A stretch of 54,541 nucleotides of DNA from Casp-actino8 sp044358015 (lineage in GTDB: Bacteria > Actinomycetota > Acidimicrobiia > Acidimicrobiales > Ilumatobacteraceae). This document shows positions 27,498 to 37,044 of the stretch, in pieces. The DNA lies in NCBI GenBank assembly GCA_044358015.1, contig JBIKOO010000009.1, positions 1-54,541 of the forward strand. The letters run 5' to 3'. The first letter of the stretch is position 1. Every line of letters begins with the position of its first letter. The notes below the pieces were generated by a model. The model ran no database searches and was not told the DNA's origin. It was given only the letters and a program-made list of their open reading frames with translations. The position numbers were made by a program, and so were the translations under genes.

Positions 27498-28304
27498 ATG
27501 ATCCCCAATGACACCATCGACAAGCTTGCATTGTGTTTTGCTTCGTTATCCGAACTCGGCGCGCAGCTCACTGAAGCGCAATGGAAACTTCCGAGTGATT
27601 GCCCCGGTTGGTCTGTGCAGGACAACTTGTCGCACATCGTTGCGTACGAAAGCACCGAAAGCGGTGGGGTCCGCACAACTCATCAAGCACCGAAGTTTGA
27701 TTATGTACGTAATCCCATTGGCGAAGCAAATGAAAATGAAATCGATAGTCGTCGTTCGCTGACTGGCGCCCAAGTTCTCAGCGAGTGGAACGAAGTTGCG
27801 GCTCGTCGTTTGAATTTCTTGCGCGCTGCCGATGAGTCGTACTTCTCCAAAGAAGTCATGACACCAACTGGACCTGGCACTACTGCCGACTTCTTGCATA
27901 TTCGCGTACTTGATTGTTGGGTGCACGAACAAGATATGCGTCGTGCTGTTGGAATTCCTGGTCATCTGTCTGGTGCCGCAGCGGAGCACACCATTGACCG
28001 ACTGATTCGTACCGTGCCGATTGTGGTTGGCAAGCGAGCTGCAACGCCCGATGGCCAAAGTGTGGTCATTGACATCACTGGTGGAGTTCCACGTCACATC
28101 GTGTGCACGATTGTTGATGGACGTGCGGCTCTTGTGAAGGATGAGCCGGAAGCACCATTAAGTAGGATCACCACAGATACCGCTACTTTCTTGGCTCTTG
28201 CGACTGGCCGCCAGACCGATCAACAACTCGCCGACAAAATCACCTACAGCGGGGACATTGAACATGGCCATAAGGTGACTGCTGGTCTAAACATGATGAT
28301 TTGA
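27498..28304 (+). CDS. Maleylpyruvate isomerase family mycothiol-dependent enzyme (DinB-like fold)
   Basis: A 268-residue protein. The N-terminal DinB/MDMPI helical bundle contains DCPGWSVQDNLSHIVAYE (about 34-51) with the conserved metal histidine, and VLDCWVHEQDMRRAVG (about 137-152) with the second histidine. A C-terminal SCP2-like part follows (about 180-268). This is the actinobacterial architecture of mycothiol-dependent S-transferases and isomerases. The specific substrate is unknown. AAGGA eight bases before ATG gives a good start, and the gene is co-transcribed with the DsbA-like gene. Confidence 0.85.
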   Translation: MIPNDTIDKLALCFASLSELGAQLTEAQWKLPSDCPGWSVQDNLSHIVAYESTESGGVRTTHQAPKFDYVRNPIGEANENEIDSRRSLTGAQVLSEWNEVAARRLNFLRAADESYFSKEVMTPTGPGTTADFLHIRVLDCWVHEQDMRRAVGIPGHLSGAAAEHTIDRLIRTVPIVVGKRAATPDGQSVVIDITGGVPRHIVCTIVDGRAALVKDEPEAPLSRITTDTATFLALATGRQTDQQLADKITYSGDIEHGHKVTAGLNMMI

Positions 28305-28445
28305 TCATGAGTAACGACTCGTCTCGAGAAGGTTGTTCTTCGGGCATGAATGATATTTCCCATATCGAATCAAACACTTCACAAGACGTTTCGTCGGTAT
28401 ACAGCCATCACTGATCTCACCGAATCGCTCCGATATTTGGTTGCC

Positions 28446-31400
28446 CTATGCCTGATCGGCAAGTTCCGCTTCGTCGCTACTCGAAGTGGTAGCACCCCTA
28501 ACGTCATCGCTCGCAATTCCCTGCGCAATGCACGTCAAGAGAACGACTGCTCCCAAGCGGGCGGATATCCAGGCCAACGTTCGTATGTTTGGCCACTCGG
28601 GCGTAACGTAATCAATCGCGGGCCCCAATGGTGGAACCGTCGCAATTGCTGCAAGAGTGATTAAACCTACTGCCACCGATCCGACTATCCGTTTTCGAAG
28701 CAGTTCACGTGAAGCCAAGAATACAATGCAGGCTGAAACGACAACTCCGGCGACTCCCGCCAGCAAACCAGATACAACGATGCTCAGGCTCTTCACATTT
28801 ACAATTCGTCGCACGAAGGTCAACCCACTTTGAGGCAATGCCTCAGGTTTGAAAAGCGACTTTCGATTTTCAAGGTCGATTTCAGAGCGCCGCCTTGGAT
28901 TCAACATAACAATGAGAAGGGAAACAACGAAGATGACAAAACTGAACCAGAAAAGCCAATCTGAAGTCTTCTGGGCAGTGTTCTCGATACGTACCAGGGT
29001 CGGTCCGGCTGACGGCAACATCCAAGACATCTGACCATCAATTGTAATCGGGGGACCTAAGTTTTTTCCATCCGCAGTAGCTCTCCAAATGGGAGACGAA
29101 GCCATTCCCGAAACAAGTATTGTGTCCTTTGGGCCATTTACAAGGATGTCAATTCTTGAGCTGGACTGATGTTGCACAACTGCAGTCGCCTCTACGACAG
29201 CAGTGGGTTCAACCCTGTCAACTAACTCAAGGTTGAGACTTGAGAGGGGAAATTCGGAACCCGAGATAAAATTATGCCATCCGGGGAGCAGCAATGTTGG
29301 CTTGCAAAAACCGAAGGAGATCGGCAGTTTCCTAAAAAGTGCATATGTTGGCGCGAAAAATTTCACATCTTGCGATTTTCCACCCATCGAAGCACCTACG
29401 TCATGACACCTTTCGGAGTCCAAAACTGGGAAAGGAATATTCTGCTGGCCGTTTAGTATCACTTCGGAAACATTCAACTTTCCCGAACCTGGGTTACTCC
29501 CTTCCGAGAACGTGCGTATAGAAATCGCGAGAGTCTTGGCCATAGACCCCTCGGAACCGAGATCCAAGTACACCTCGCAAATTCGCCTTTGGGTGCAATC
29601 GGCGAGCACGTCAACCGCGGCAGAGATTCGTTCACCTCCTAGGTCAAGTTCGATCGTCAATTTCTTGACATCCAGCGACGAGACGTCGAGCACGAGGCGA
29701 ACAGTCGTAATGACCTGATTATCAAAGAACACGTTGAGATCGGCAATACGCGACGAATCAAAACTCCAAGCTGTGTTTACACTTCCATCAAAGGCGAATA
29801 ACGCGCTGGACTCAAGCGATTCGTCAAAGCGCGAGGTGGAAGCACCAAATGTCTTCAGTCCAATCAAATTGGCGAGTTCAATATCAGTTTGGTTCGCCAC
29901 TATGAGAATGCCACTTCCGATGTACTCACGTTCTGTCGCTACGCGAAATCGTCGTCGCATTGATGCTTCCTGATTGAGCACCCTGTTTGATATACGTTGA
30001 AACTGATAAGAGACGTCTGAATCGGCCAACAATTTAAAGGTCTGCGAGTCGATCTCGGCAACGCGGATGATGTCATCCGAAACGTCAAATTTGCTCGACA
30101 AATCTAGTCCCGCCACCTCAATTTCGTTGAACCCCCAAGCACCAAGTCCTTCGCCTGCTATCTCGGTGACACGAATCTCAAACCATGTAACTCCACGTTG
30201 CTCTGCGAACTCTATGTCCGCTGATCCGTTAGGGATCTCTGCTGGGATAGCAACACCAGTGGATGTCACTATCTCAATTCGCTTGACTTGCCGAATACCG
30301 GGTTCCACTACGGCGCTAATCGCCATCGAGTGCAGAGTTGATGGTTCGTTCAACTCGACCCGTATTCCAGCCTGATTTGAGAGCGGTCGATATGAGCCAG
30401 TCAGGAACCGCGATTTGGGTGACCCATCAAAAACGCGCTTTGGGTTAGCTTCAATTGTTGCGTCAAGCAGTTGATTTGGACTGAGATCAACAATGGACTT
30501 CGCATCTGGAAAGATCTCAAGACTTTTACTGCCTGGTCGTCCAAAAAGGTCAAGCCGACCACGGTTCGTATCGGTGATGACAACTGAAGCACCGCGTTCA
30601 AGTTCCTGCTTTAATTCACTTAAGGTGACATCGCCAGAATATCTGATCGGGTTACCTCCGTCGAGCTTCCCGCGCGCGGCAAGTAGTGACCATGCTTCGC
30701 CATCGCCCGACAGAAGCACTGATGGTTTGCTTACTGCACGCACGGTTCCCGCAAAACTCCGTACTGCGTAAATCTCTACTGGTGGAATTTCAAGCTCGCG
30801 ACTGGCCTCGACTGAAAAATCATTCTTGCCAATCACATTCTCGCCAGGTCGACCGAACGTAGCTTCAAGGACTAGACCCGGATCACTGCGCAGCAGGTCG
30901 AAGTAAGCCGGACGAGCCGAACCGTTACTATTCCAATTCGTGTCATTGCGGAGCACGATATGGCTAATTCCTAGCCGTCGAGCAATTTGCGTCATTGATC
31001 CAGCTAGATACCTACCACTAGAAATCCTTCGGCTAACCTCACTGATCAAGTTCGCAAGGACAGGATTTGGCTGTGAAAGCGGCTCATCTAAGATGAATCC
31101 GCCTCCGAGAAACGTTTCAAACAAGTCGCCATTCGTGGTACTACCCCAACGATAGTTACTACTCCGACCCCCGGGGATCACGAGGGCTTGACCGGGAGAT
31201 TCTCGCTGATCAAGCCATCTCAAAGCATCCTGCCAATATTCAGGAATTTCATTCAATTGATTCGATCGGGCATACATTCCGCCTGCCCACACAGGTGAAG
31301 AAGTGGCGATCATTCCTCCAATGAGCATGACCGTCCCAACAACTCTCGTTGATATTCCAAGCCTCCACCGAAAGACATTGGTGGACACTTTCCCCATCGA

Positions 31401-32627
31401 TCGCCCGGCAGAAAAAACGTCCGGCGTCCCCCGAGCAAGCCACGAGGCAGCGAAACCGACAAGTACCGAAATAGCGAGCAATAGGCCTGCACCAGCTTTA
31501 TATGAGTTTCGTAAAGCAAACAAAAAAGGAACGCGATCGTAACCTTGACTCATGATTACTCCGAGAGGACTTGAGTGATCAAGAGGATGAACACCAACCA
31601 TCAGCCCAGCCGACATGAGCATGATTCCCCCGAATAGGAAACGGGGACGCCAGCTTGTTAATCCAACAACAGCAAAGGCGAATATCACAGGGACGAACGA
31701 CGCCAAGATGACCAAAGGATTGCTAACTAATGGCTGAAGCCATTTCAAAAGAATTGAACCTGATGGGTTCCAATAGGTCAGCCATTGCCCTAAGCCGCGC
31801 AAACTCTCTGACCAGCTTGACGAGCGGCCGATGGCTTCAATATCTTCCGTTCCCCCAAGATTTGCAACGTATGAATTTTTGTAAAGTACGCTGCGGTAAA
31901 TATCGTACGTTGAAATAAACACCGTAACGAAAAACGCCTTTGCCGACCATCTAAAGGCAACTGCCCAGCTCGATTCACGCGTCCAAAGGAGATAACCCAC
32001 AAGTGGAATGAGGGGCAGGGTAGCAAGTAACAGTCCAGGCGGGTTGAGATAACCAGCAGCTGCAACTGCAAGAGCGAACGCCGCGGCCCATCGCCACTGC
32101 GACGATGTCGTCGTACCTAGTAGACAAGCTAAGAAAAGCCAAGGTGCTACGGCAACATTGAGATAAAGATTCGACGGCAGTAAAAATGAGACCGTATACG
32201 ATGAAGTAATCCAAAACAATCCAGTTACCGCGGGACCAATCCTTGAGCGTCCAAGAAATTCCCGAGTTACTAACGCCGCTCCAATACTGCCGCCGGAAAT
32301 CAATGTGGCGTGGAAAATTCGCTGGATGAGCCAAGGCGATGCTCCTAGCGACTCAAGCATTGCCGAATATGCCAAAACAACAAACCCGTGCCCGGGTGCC
32401 GTTGTGCCGAGATTAGATGACGACCACACGTCGCCCAAGCGCAATAACACCCTAGATGGGTTCCAAAATTGGCCCATCCGATTATCGGGAACAAAACCAC
32501 CTTCCCCTAAGAACACATATAAAACTGTTGTAACGGCAGTTAAACCTAGGATTAGGGGCCAAACACCATACAAATTCTTGCCATTCTTGGCCAACTGGTT
32601 CTTGGACTTCGCATGATTCAAAGCCAT
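28446..32627 (-). CDS. AftD-like alpha-(1->3)-arabinofuranosyltransferase family protein (DUF3367)
   Basis: A giant 1393-residue membrane protein. Residues about 15-480 hold a GT-C core of some eleven hydrophobic helices, with the acidic GGFVPDNRMGQFWNPSR loop after the first. A long extracellular part has a DUF3367/AftD segment (YRWGSTTNGDLFE, ARRLGISHIVLRND), two discoidin-like beta-sandwich segments (near AFDGSVNTAWSFD and before it), and three C-terminal helices with a long loop. AftD in mycobacteria adds arabinofuranose to wall arabinogalactan and lipoarabinomannan from decaprenyl-phosphoarabinose. Whether arabinose is the donor here is not known. ATG at 32627 is chosen over the TTG at 32639. 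A paralogue lies at 37685-41923. Confidence 0.85.
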   Translation of the reverse strand: MALNHAKSKNQLAKNGKNLYGVWPLILGLTAVTTVLYVFLGEGGFVPDNRMGQFWNPSRVLLRLGDVWSSSNLGTTAPGHGFVVLAYSAMLESLGASPWLIQRIFHATLISGGSIGAALVTREFLGRSRIGPAVTGLFWITSSYTVSFLLPSNLYLNVAVAPWLFLACLLGTTTSSQWRWAAAFALAVAAAGYLNPPGLLLATLPLIPLVGYLLWTRESSWAVAFRWSAKAFFVTVFISTYDIYRSVLYKNSYVANLGGTEDIEAIGRSSSWSESLRGLGQWLTYWNPSGSILLKWLQPLVSNPLVILASFVPVIFAFAVVGLTSWRPRFLFGGIMLMSAGLMVGVHPLDHSSPLGVIMSQGYDRVPFLFALRNSYKAGAGLLLAISVLVGFAASWLARGTPDVFSAGRSMGKVSTNVFRWRLGISTRVVGTVMLIGGMIATSSPVWAGGMYARSNQLNEIPEYWQDALRWLDQRESPGQALVIPGGRSSNYRWGSTTNGDLFETFLGGGFILDEPLSQPNPVLANLISEVSRRISSGRYLAGSMTQIARRLGISHIVLRNDTNWNSNGSARPAYFDLLRSDPGLVLEATFGRPGENVIGKNDFSVEASRELEIPPVEIYAVRSFAGTVRAVSKPSVLLSGDGEAWSLLAARGKLDGGNPIRYSGDVTLSELKQELERGASVVITDTNRGRLDLFGRPGSKSLEIFPDAKSIVDLSPNQLLDATIEANPKRVFDGSPKSRFLTGSYRPLSNQAGIRVELNEPSTLHSMAISAVVEPGIRQVKRIEIVTSTGVAIPAEIPNGSADIEFAEQRGVTWFEIRVTEIAGEGLGAWGFNEIEVAGLDLSSKFDVSDDIIRVAEIDSQTFKLLADSDVSYQFQRISNRVLNQEASMRRRFRVATEREYIGSGILIVANQTDIELANLIGLKTFGASTSRFDESLESSALFAFDGSVNTAWSFDSSRIADLNVFFDNQVITTVRLVLDVSSLDVKKLTIELDLGGERISAAVDVLADCTQRRICEVYLDLGSEGSMAKTLAISIRTFSEGSNPGSGKLNVSEVILNGQQNIPFPVLDSERCHDVGASMGGKSQDVKFFAPTYALFRKLPISFGFCKPTLLLPGWHNFISGSEFPLSSLNLELVDRVEPTAVVEATAVVQHQSSSRIDILVNGPKDTILVSGMASSPIWRATADGKNLGPPITIDGQMSWMLPSAGPTLVRIENTAQKTSDWLFWFSFVIFVVSLLIVMLNPRRRSEIDLENRKSLFKPEALPQSGLTFVRRIVNVKSLSIVVSGLLAGVAGVVVSACIVFLASRELLRKRIVGSVAVGLITLAAIATVPPLGPAIDYVTPEWPNIRTLAWISARLGAVVLLTCIAQGIASDDVRGATTSSSDEAELADQA

Positions 32628-32711
32628 CGTACCAACCAAGTCCGTAAAGTCGTTTTTGCTCTTAACGTAGTTGGCGAATGAACACTTTTAAATGAGTTGT
32701 TCATGGTTCTC

Positions 32712-33827
32712 TCAATAGCTTGAGGTTCGGAGTATCGAGGCAACATGAGAAAAATCTCCATCAAGGCGCTGGCGCGCCAACGTAACAGCTTTAACAAGTT
32801 GCGTTTGTTCATGTTCAAATCTGTCGGCAATATCAAGTACTTGGTGAACTAAGTCGTCGCCTGAGAGAAACCGAGCATCAATTGCTCGACCTGCTGGCGT
32901 GATCGTTGCCTGAAAGTCCGCGCATTTGGGCAGGTGAGATATCTGGATATATGGGGCGAATGCACCGGCGGCGAGTATCGCTGGATGGAGACGTAGATGA
33001 ATGCCAACTTGATGTTTACGAGCCTCGGACTGAAAAACTTCCCAAGACGTCACAATGGGACTGAGCCGTACAACACCGTGATCCGAAATCGACTTAGCAA
33101 GTTCCTTAGCCTGCCTAAAATCCCTGGGGTTAACGGGCATTACTGTGATCCGCCAACCATCACGCGCAAGTACAGATGCTGCATGTTCTAACTCTGCGAT
33201 AACGGCATGGATAGACGAACCTACAACCCCATCCACCGCTCCAACTGAAACCAGAAGTGTGCGCTCATCAGGTGTTGTGTTCACGTCGGCGGTTCCCAAG
33301 AGAAGTGCAGGATCGCCCGACCAGGGCACATCAAGACCAAGCCCCCCGAGGATGGCTTGTGAAGCAGGACCTCGGACTGTCAAATTGGCGAAGTTTGGCA
33401 TTAATTCAAGAAGGAGATCAATTTCCCTTCGCCAGATTTCAACTGAGCCTCCAGCCAAAGAGACAGGGTCCTCAACACCCACGCCTACGGACCAAATCTG
33501 AGCCTTTGGGAAAATCTGACTCAAACGACCGAGACGTTCCACCCATGGAGCCCGACCAATAAGCGTACCGCCCCCAAGAACCAGCGCGGAGACGTCGGCC
33601 CTATCACAAATGCGCGAGGAGGCACCAGCTGTCCACCACGGCGGGGCATACGTAGTCAACATCTTGCGAGGCGAAATCTTTCGCCTGAAAACTTCCGAAA
33701 GCGCCTCGTCACCCAAATTCCCGAATCCGACCCAGCCCAGATACAGCGAAACCGGATCACTGCGATTAAATGCTAACCGCTCAAGCACACCAATCTGGCC
33801 GCTGGTGCGCCTAATCAAGTTGAACAT
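32712..33827 (-). CDS. Polysaccharide pyruvyl transferase family protein
   Basis: A 371-residue GT-B-like protein of the CsaB/WcaK group. It has YLGWVGFGNLGDEAL (about 29-43), LVLGGGTLIG (about 82-91), SVGVGVEDP and TVRGPASQAILGGLG. The C-terminal VGIHLRLHPAILAAGAFAPYI (about 274-294) is the conserved R/K-HP segment that binds phosphoenolpyruvate. These enzymes form pyruvate ketals on surface sugars, often needed for S-layer protein anchoring or for charge. It lies between the GT2 and the AftD-like gene on the same strand and shares their operon (gaps of 32 and 84 bases). Confidence 0.85.
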   Translation of the reverse strand: MFNLIRRTSGQIGVLERLAFNRSDPVSLYLGWVGFGNLGDEALSEVFRRKISPRKMLTTYAPPWWTAGASSRICDRADVSALVLGGGTLIGRAPWVERLGRLSQIFPKAQIWSVGVGVEDPVSLAGGSVEIWRREIDLLLELMPNFANLTVRGPASQAILGGLGLDVPWSGDPALLLGTADVNTTPDERTLLVSVGAVDGVVGSSIHAVIAELEHAASVLARDGWRITVMPVNPRDFRQAKELAKSISDHGVVRLSPIVTSWEVFQSEARKHQVGIHLRLHPAILAAGAFAPYIQISHLPKCADFQATITPAGRAIDARFLSGDDLVHQVLDIADRFEHEQTQLVKAVTLARQRLDGDFSHVASILRTSSY

Positions 33828-33859
33828 TTTGACTCGTTTCTACTAGAGACATCCGTGGG

Positions 33860-34957
33860 CTAAACGCCTTTGAGCGCCATATGAAGGCGAGCTTCTAACT
33901 CGAATTCAACCATCCGCCGATGACGACGTCGTGTGATCACTTCAAAAGCTTTATAACGAAGCGACTTAAAATTGGATGTTTGATCAAAGAACGAATCAAT
34001 TTCATCTGGAAAGATGAAATTCATTCTAGGTCCCGACTTTCGATCCCGAAACAAGTATTGCAAACTTGCACGAAGTGATCCGGGCTGCAATAGAACCAAC
34101 GGATCCAAAAATATTGCAATCATCGCATAATTGAACCCTTGAAATTGAAATTTGTTCTGCATCGCCTTTGACGAGGCAGAGAGATAACGCGACGCCAAGG
34201 ACCACCGCCAAACCCAGATAGGTACCCATTGATTTCGGGTTCGGAGCGAACGAAGGATCGCTTTTTCTACTCGCAAAGAATCTTTAAATCGGTGCGATCG
34301 ACTGCCAGGCACCCGTCGGTACCCCAACAAATGGCGGTTGACTACTCCAATCGGTCTGCGCTCCGCAACGCGGAGCATCATTTCGTAATCCTCCGAGATC
34401 ATGACGTTGGCCTCGTAACCCTTTTCCTCACGAATACATGAAAGCCGAAAGGTCGTCGCACCAGAAAGAGGGAAGTAGCGGTAGAGCATTGGTAGCAATA
34501 CCCAACCTTCTACCTTACTTATAGTTGATCGATCAAAAGTAACTACTTCGGCCAAGATGCTGTCATTCTGATCAATGATGACCCCGGGAGACCATACGAC
34601 GTCAACTGGAAATTGATCGTTTTGAAACCGCTTAACATGTTCGGATAGCAAGTCTGGATGCATAAGGTCATCACCATCAAGTAGAGCAATGATCTCACCG
34701 CTTGCTTGCTTGATTCCAAGATTACGGGCGGCTCCTGCACCAACTGGTTCGCTCTGAACAAGGTTAAACCGTTTGTCGTCAGCGCAATGCAGCCGAGCAA
34801 CTTGTGCCGTGCCGTCCGTCGACCCATCGTCAACCACAATGACTTCTATATTCGAGTAATTCTGCCGGCGTATCGAAATCAGAGTCGCGTTTAAGAAGGC
34901 TTCGCCGTTTCGAACGGCGACCACAACGGTGACTAAAGGCCCGCTTGTCAAGCCCAT
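33860..34957 (-). CDS. Glycosyltransferase family 2
   Basis: A 365-residue GT2. It opens with PLVTVVVAVRNGEAFLNATL and has VIVVDDGSTDGT and the DxD core IIALLDGDDLMHPDLL (about 86-101). ISEDYEMMLRVAER follows as the acceptor region (ED motif), then a basic amphipathic tail. It is likely to build a glycan linkage from a nucleotide sugar on the cytoplasmic side. ATG at 34957 is chosen; a TTG nine bases earlier is also in frame. The promoter must lie in the 34958-35101 gap, which contains the palindromic repeat cluster described separately. Confidence 0.88.
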   Translation of the reverse strand: MGLTSGPLVTVVVAVRNGEAFLNATLISIRRQNYSNIEVIVVDDGSTDGTAQVARLHCADDKRFNLVQSEPVGAGAARNLGIKQASGEIIALLDGDDLMHPDLLSEHVKRFQNDQFPVDVVWSPGVIIDQNDSILAEVVTFDRSTISKVEGWVLLPMLYRYFPLSGATTFRLSCIREEKGYEANVMISEDYEMMLRVAERRPIGVVNRHLLGYRRVPGSRSHRFKDSLRVEKAILRSLRTRNQWVPIWVWRWSLASRYLSASSKAMQNKFQFQGFNYAMIAIFLDPLVLLQPGSLRASLQYLFRDRKSGPRMNFIFPDEIDSFFDQTSNFKSLRYKAFEVITRRRHRRMVEFELEARLHMALKGV

Positions 34958-35019
34958 GGGCGACAAGGATGATTCAAAAAAATTTGTAATTTTGACTTTC
35001 CTCGCGTTTGGCCCTTGAT

Positions 35020-35067
35020 CAATGAATACTCATTGGTGAATACTCACCAATGAATCCTCATTGGTGC
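35020..35067. repeat. Alternating palindromic repeat cluster (three overlapping hairpins)
   Basis: Three arms, related by 14-base steps and alternating in orientation, make mutually exclusive stem-loops. CATTGGTGA (35031-35039) and TCACCAATG (35044-35052) pair perfectly over 9 bp around ATAC. TCACCAATGA with TCATTGGTG (to 35066) pair over 9 bp around ATCC. CAATGA with TCATTG (35020-35035) pair over 6 bp around ATAC. The cluster lies in the divergent region between a GT2 and a GT4 gene and could be an operator array, a switchable RNA element or a slippage relic. Confidence 0.6.
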
Positions 35068-35101
35068 TTTGAATCAAATTCAAAGTGTAGATTATCCGAC
35101 T

Positions 35102-36196
35102 GTGCGAGTCATAGTTTTACTTCCGCCTACCAAGACGTCCCATGAAATTGACATGCTCTGCGCCATGCCGCATTTTGAAATCGAAACCATCGCCGACCTT
35201 AAGTTCCATCCAACTCCTTTTCATCCAACCCGCAGCTGGAGAATTCCTTGGTTAGGTTCACCTCGTCGCTGGACAGCTGCCCTGGCTTGGCTCCGAGACC
35301 TACGTAGTTTAAATCTGAGCGATGAAGACCAAGCCCCGGACCTCATTATCTCTTTAGAGCTCTTTAGCGTCACTTCCCGTCAAGCATCCAAACTCGCTCG
35401 AAAATGGAAAATTCCTCACTTCGTCTACGTCACCGAGGTCCTAGACAGTAACCCGATCTACAGACTCCCCCCGTGGAGGGGAAACGCCCGGCGAACAGTC
35501 CGACAATTAGACGGGGTCATCTGCTGGAACCAAGCAGGAGCTCGACACGCGATGAGTCAAGGTGTCAGTCCTGGACTGATCGTCACGGTTTCGCCAGGAG
35601 TTGACACTGACGTTTTTCGACCTTCGCCAAGTTTATCAAGGACTCAGCCACTCGTAGCAATTTCAGTCGGTGAACTCCGTGCCGACAAAGGGGTACTGGA
35701 TGTGATTGCCGGAGCTGACGCCGCAATAGGACGGTTGCCCAAAGAATTCAGGCTAGTTCTCGTTGGAGATGGACCTTTGCGGAGCTCAGTAGAACGTCTC
35801 GCAGAATCTCGACCATGGCTCGATGTTCTGGGTCGAATTCCGCGGGACTCAGTTGCTGACCAACTGCGCGCAGCCGACGTTTTCATTCTTACTCCTCACT
35901 CCCGTCCTTTCTGGGTTGAACAGCTCGGCTTCGCCGTCATCGAGGCAATGGCATGCGGTCTCCCAGTCGTGGTGACTAATTGCGGAGCCCTCTCCGAGGT
36001 GGTTCCCGACCATAATCCAGTCGTTCCCGAGGGCGATGTGGATGCAATAGCCAACGGGCTAATCGCAGCGTTTGGACCTGAGGGAGATGATTGGGGACCG
36101 CGAAACTTGCACGCAGTAAAAGAGCGATATACCCTCAAAACGCAGGGCGAACGGCTAGACCTCGCACTCACGGAAGTGTTACACCGTCAGAAATAA
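35102..36196 (+). CDS. Glycosyltransferase family 4
   Basis: A 364-residue GT-B protein. The C-terminal GT4 module has VSPGVDTDVFRPSP, ISVGELRADKGVLDVIAGAD (about 187-206 from this start), LVGDGPL and the donor-binding E-x7-E in EQLGFAVIEAMACGLPVVVT. The N-terminal VRVIVLLPPTK is unusual for GT4, but later residues fit. The start is uncertain: GTG at 35102 begins at the first beta strand, whereas TTG at 35069 is also in frame and lies just after the palindromic repeat cluster. No clear ribosome site supports either. Confidence 0.85.
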   Translation: MRVIVLLPPTKTSHEIDMLCAMPHFEIETIADLKFHPTPFHPTRSWRIPWLGSPRRWTAALAWLRDLRSLNLSDEDQAPDLIISLELFSVTSRQASKLARKWKIPHFVYVTEVLDSNPIYRLPPWRGNARRTVRQLDGVICWNQAGARHAMSQGVSPGLIVTVSPGVDTDVFRPSPSLSRTQPLVAISVGELRADKGVLDVIAGADAAIGRLPKEFRLVLVGDGPLRSSVERLAESRPWLDVLGRIPRDSVADQLRAADVFILTPHSRPFWVEQLGFAVIEAMACGLPVVVTNCGALSEVVPDHNPVVPEGDVDAIANGLIAAFGPEGDDWGPRNLHAVKERYTLKTQGERLDLALTEVLHRQK

Positions 36197-36199
36197 CTC

Positions 36200-37044
36200 C
36201 TAAGTGGGAGTCAGTCCACTACGTATCAAGCCCGAGTTCCGCAATGCTCTCCGTCGAATCCGACGAATGTCCCAAAGCATTTTCAAGGGATCAATCCCTA
36301 AGCGAACTTTACTGACGCCCACTTGAGTCCAGTTCACAGGAACTTCCACGATCTTCAGACCGGCCAATTCAGCAAGAACCAAAACTTCTACGTCAAATGC
36401 GAGTCCATCGACTTGACACTGACTAAAAAGGTGCCGAGCAACCTCACCTCGGAATGCTTTGAAACCACACTGCGTATCGGAGAACTCCAGCCCAGTTACT
36501 TTTCGAACTGCCAGGTTGAACAGATTCCCCGTCGAGCTACGTATCAGAGTTGTTTCGCGTAGTTCGGCCGCATCTGAGGATCAACTGCCAATCGCAACAT
36601 CGGCGGATTCGAGCGCCTGTAAGAGAACAGGCAAGTCAGCGAGGTCAGTAGCTAGGTCAGCATCCATGAACATGACTATGAAGCCGGTAGTCACCGCGAT
36701 TCCAGCACGAATTGCTGCCCCTTTCCCGCAGTTACGGGCAAAACCTTGGAAATGAACATTGTTGGAAATGAACATTGTTGGAAATGAACATTGTCAGTAT
36801 TTTGCGCAGCTTCTCGCAAGACTTTGACCGTGCCGTCAGTGCTTCCGTCGTCGACGAGCACAACCTCAACTGAAGGGTTTGCAAGGCCGACAATTTCCGG
36901 CAGAATCAGTCCGACTCGATGAATCTCATTGAAATAGGGCACAACAATTGACAGATTTGGCGTTTCCCTCGGAAACGATGATTCGCCTCGTAAAAACAAT
37001 TTTGATAAGGGACCTTCACTCAACCCCGACGCCTCACCCTTCAA
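36200..37044 (-). pseudogene. Broken glycosyltransferase family 2 gene (polyprenyl-phosphate GT-like), frameshift plus nonsense
   Basis: An ALG5/DPM1-like GT2 gene with two lesions. The N-terminal part (37044 down to about 36794) reads LSIVVPYFNE, VEVVLVDDGSTDGT, NTDNVHFQ. There the frame is lost within a 16-bp unit repeated three times (36746-36793). With one unit the text would continue as GFARNCGKGAAIRAGI, which is found in another frame. That frame then meets a TGA at 36581-36583 (after ADVAIGS, where relatives usually have R, i.e. CGA). The rest (LFNLAVRKVTGLEFSDTQCGFKAF, down to the TAG at 36200) is intact. Two independent lesions argue for a decayed gene rather than a sequencing error. 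It could encode a residual N-terminal peptide only. Confidence 0.85.
36746..36793. repeat. Three perfect copies of a 16-bp unit inside the broken GT gene
   Basis: The unit TTGGAAATGAACATTG occurs three times without a mismatch at 36746-36761, 36762-36777 and 36778-36793. Two extra units (32 bp) shift the reading frame of the GT2 gene. The number is compatible with replication slippage. One copy, or four copies, would restore the frame up to the later TGA. Confidence 0.9.

Noticed and set aside
36581..36583. TGA as a recoded (selenocysteine or readthrough) codon in the GT gene
   Set aside because: The expected residue is Arg, no SECIS-like stem was evident, and a second frameshift lesion is present.
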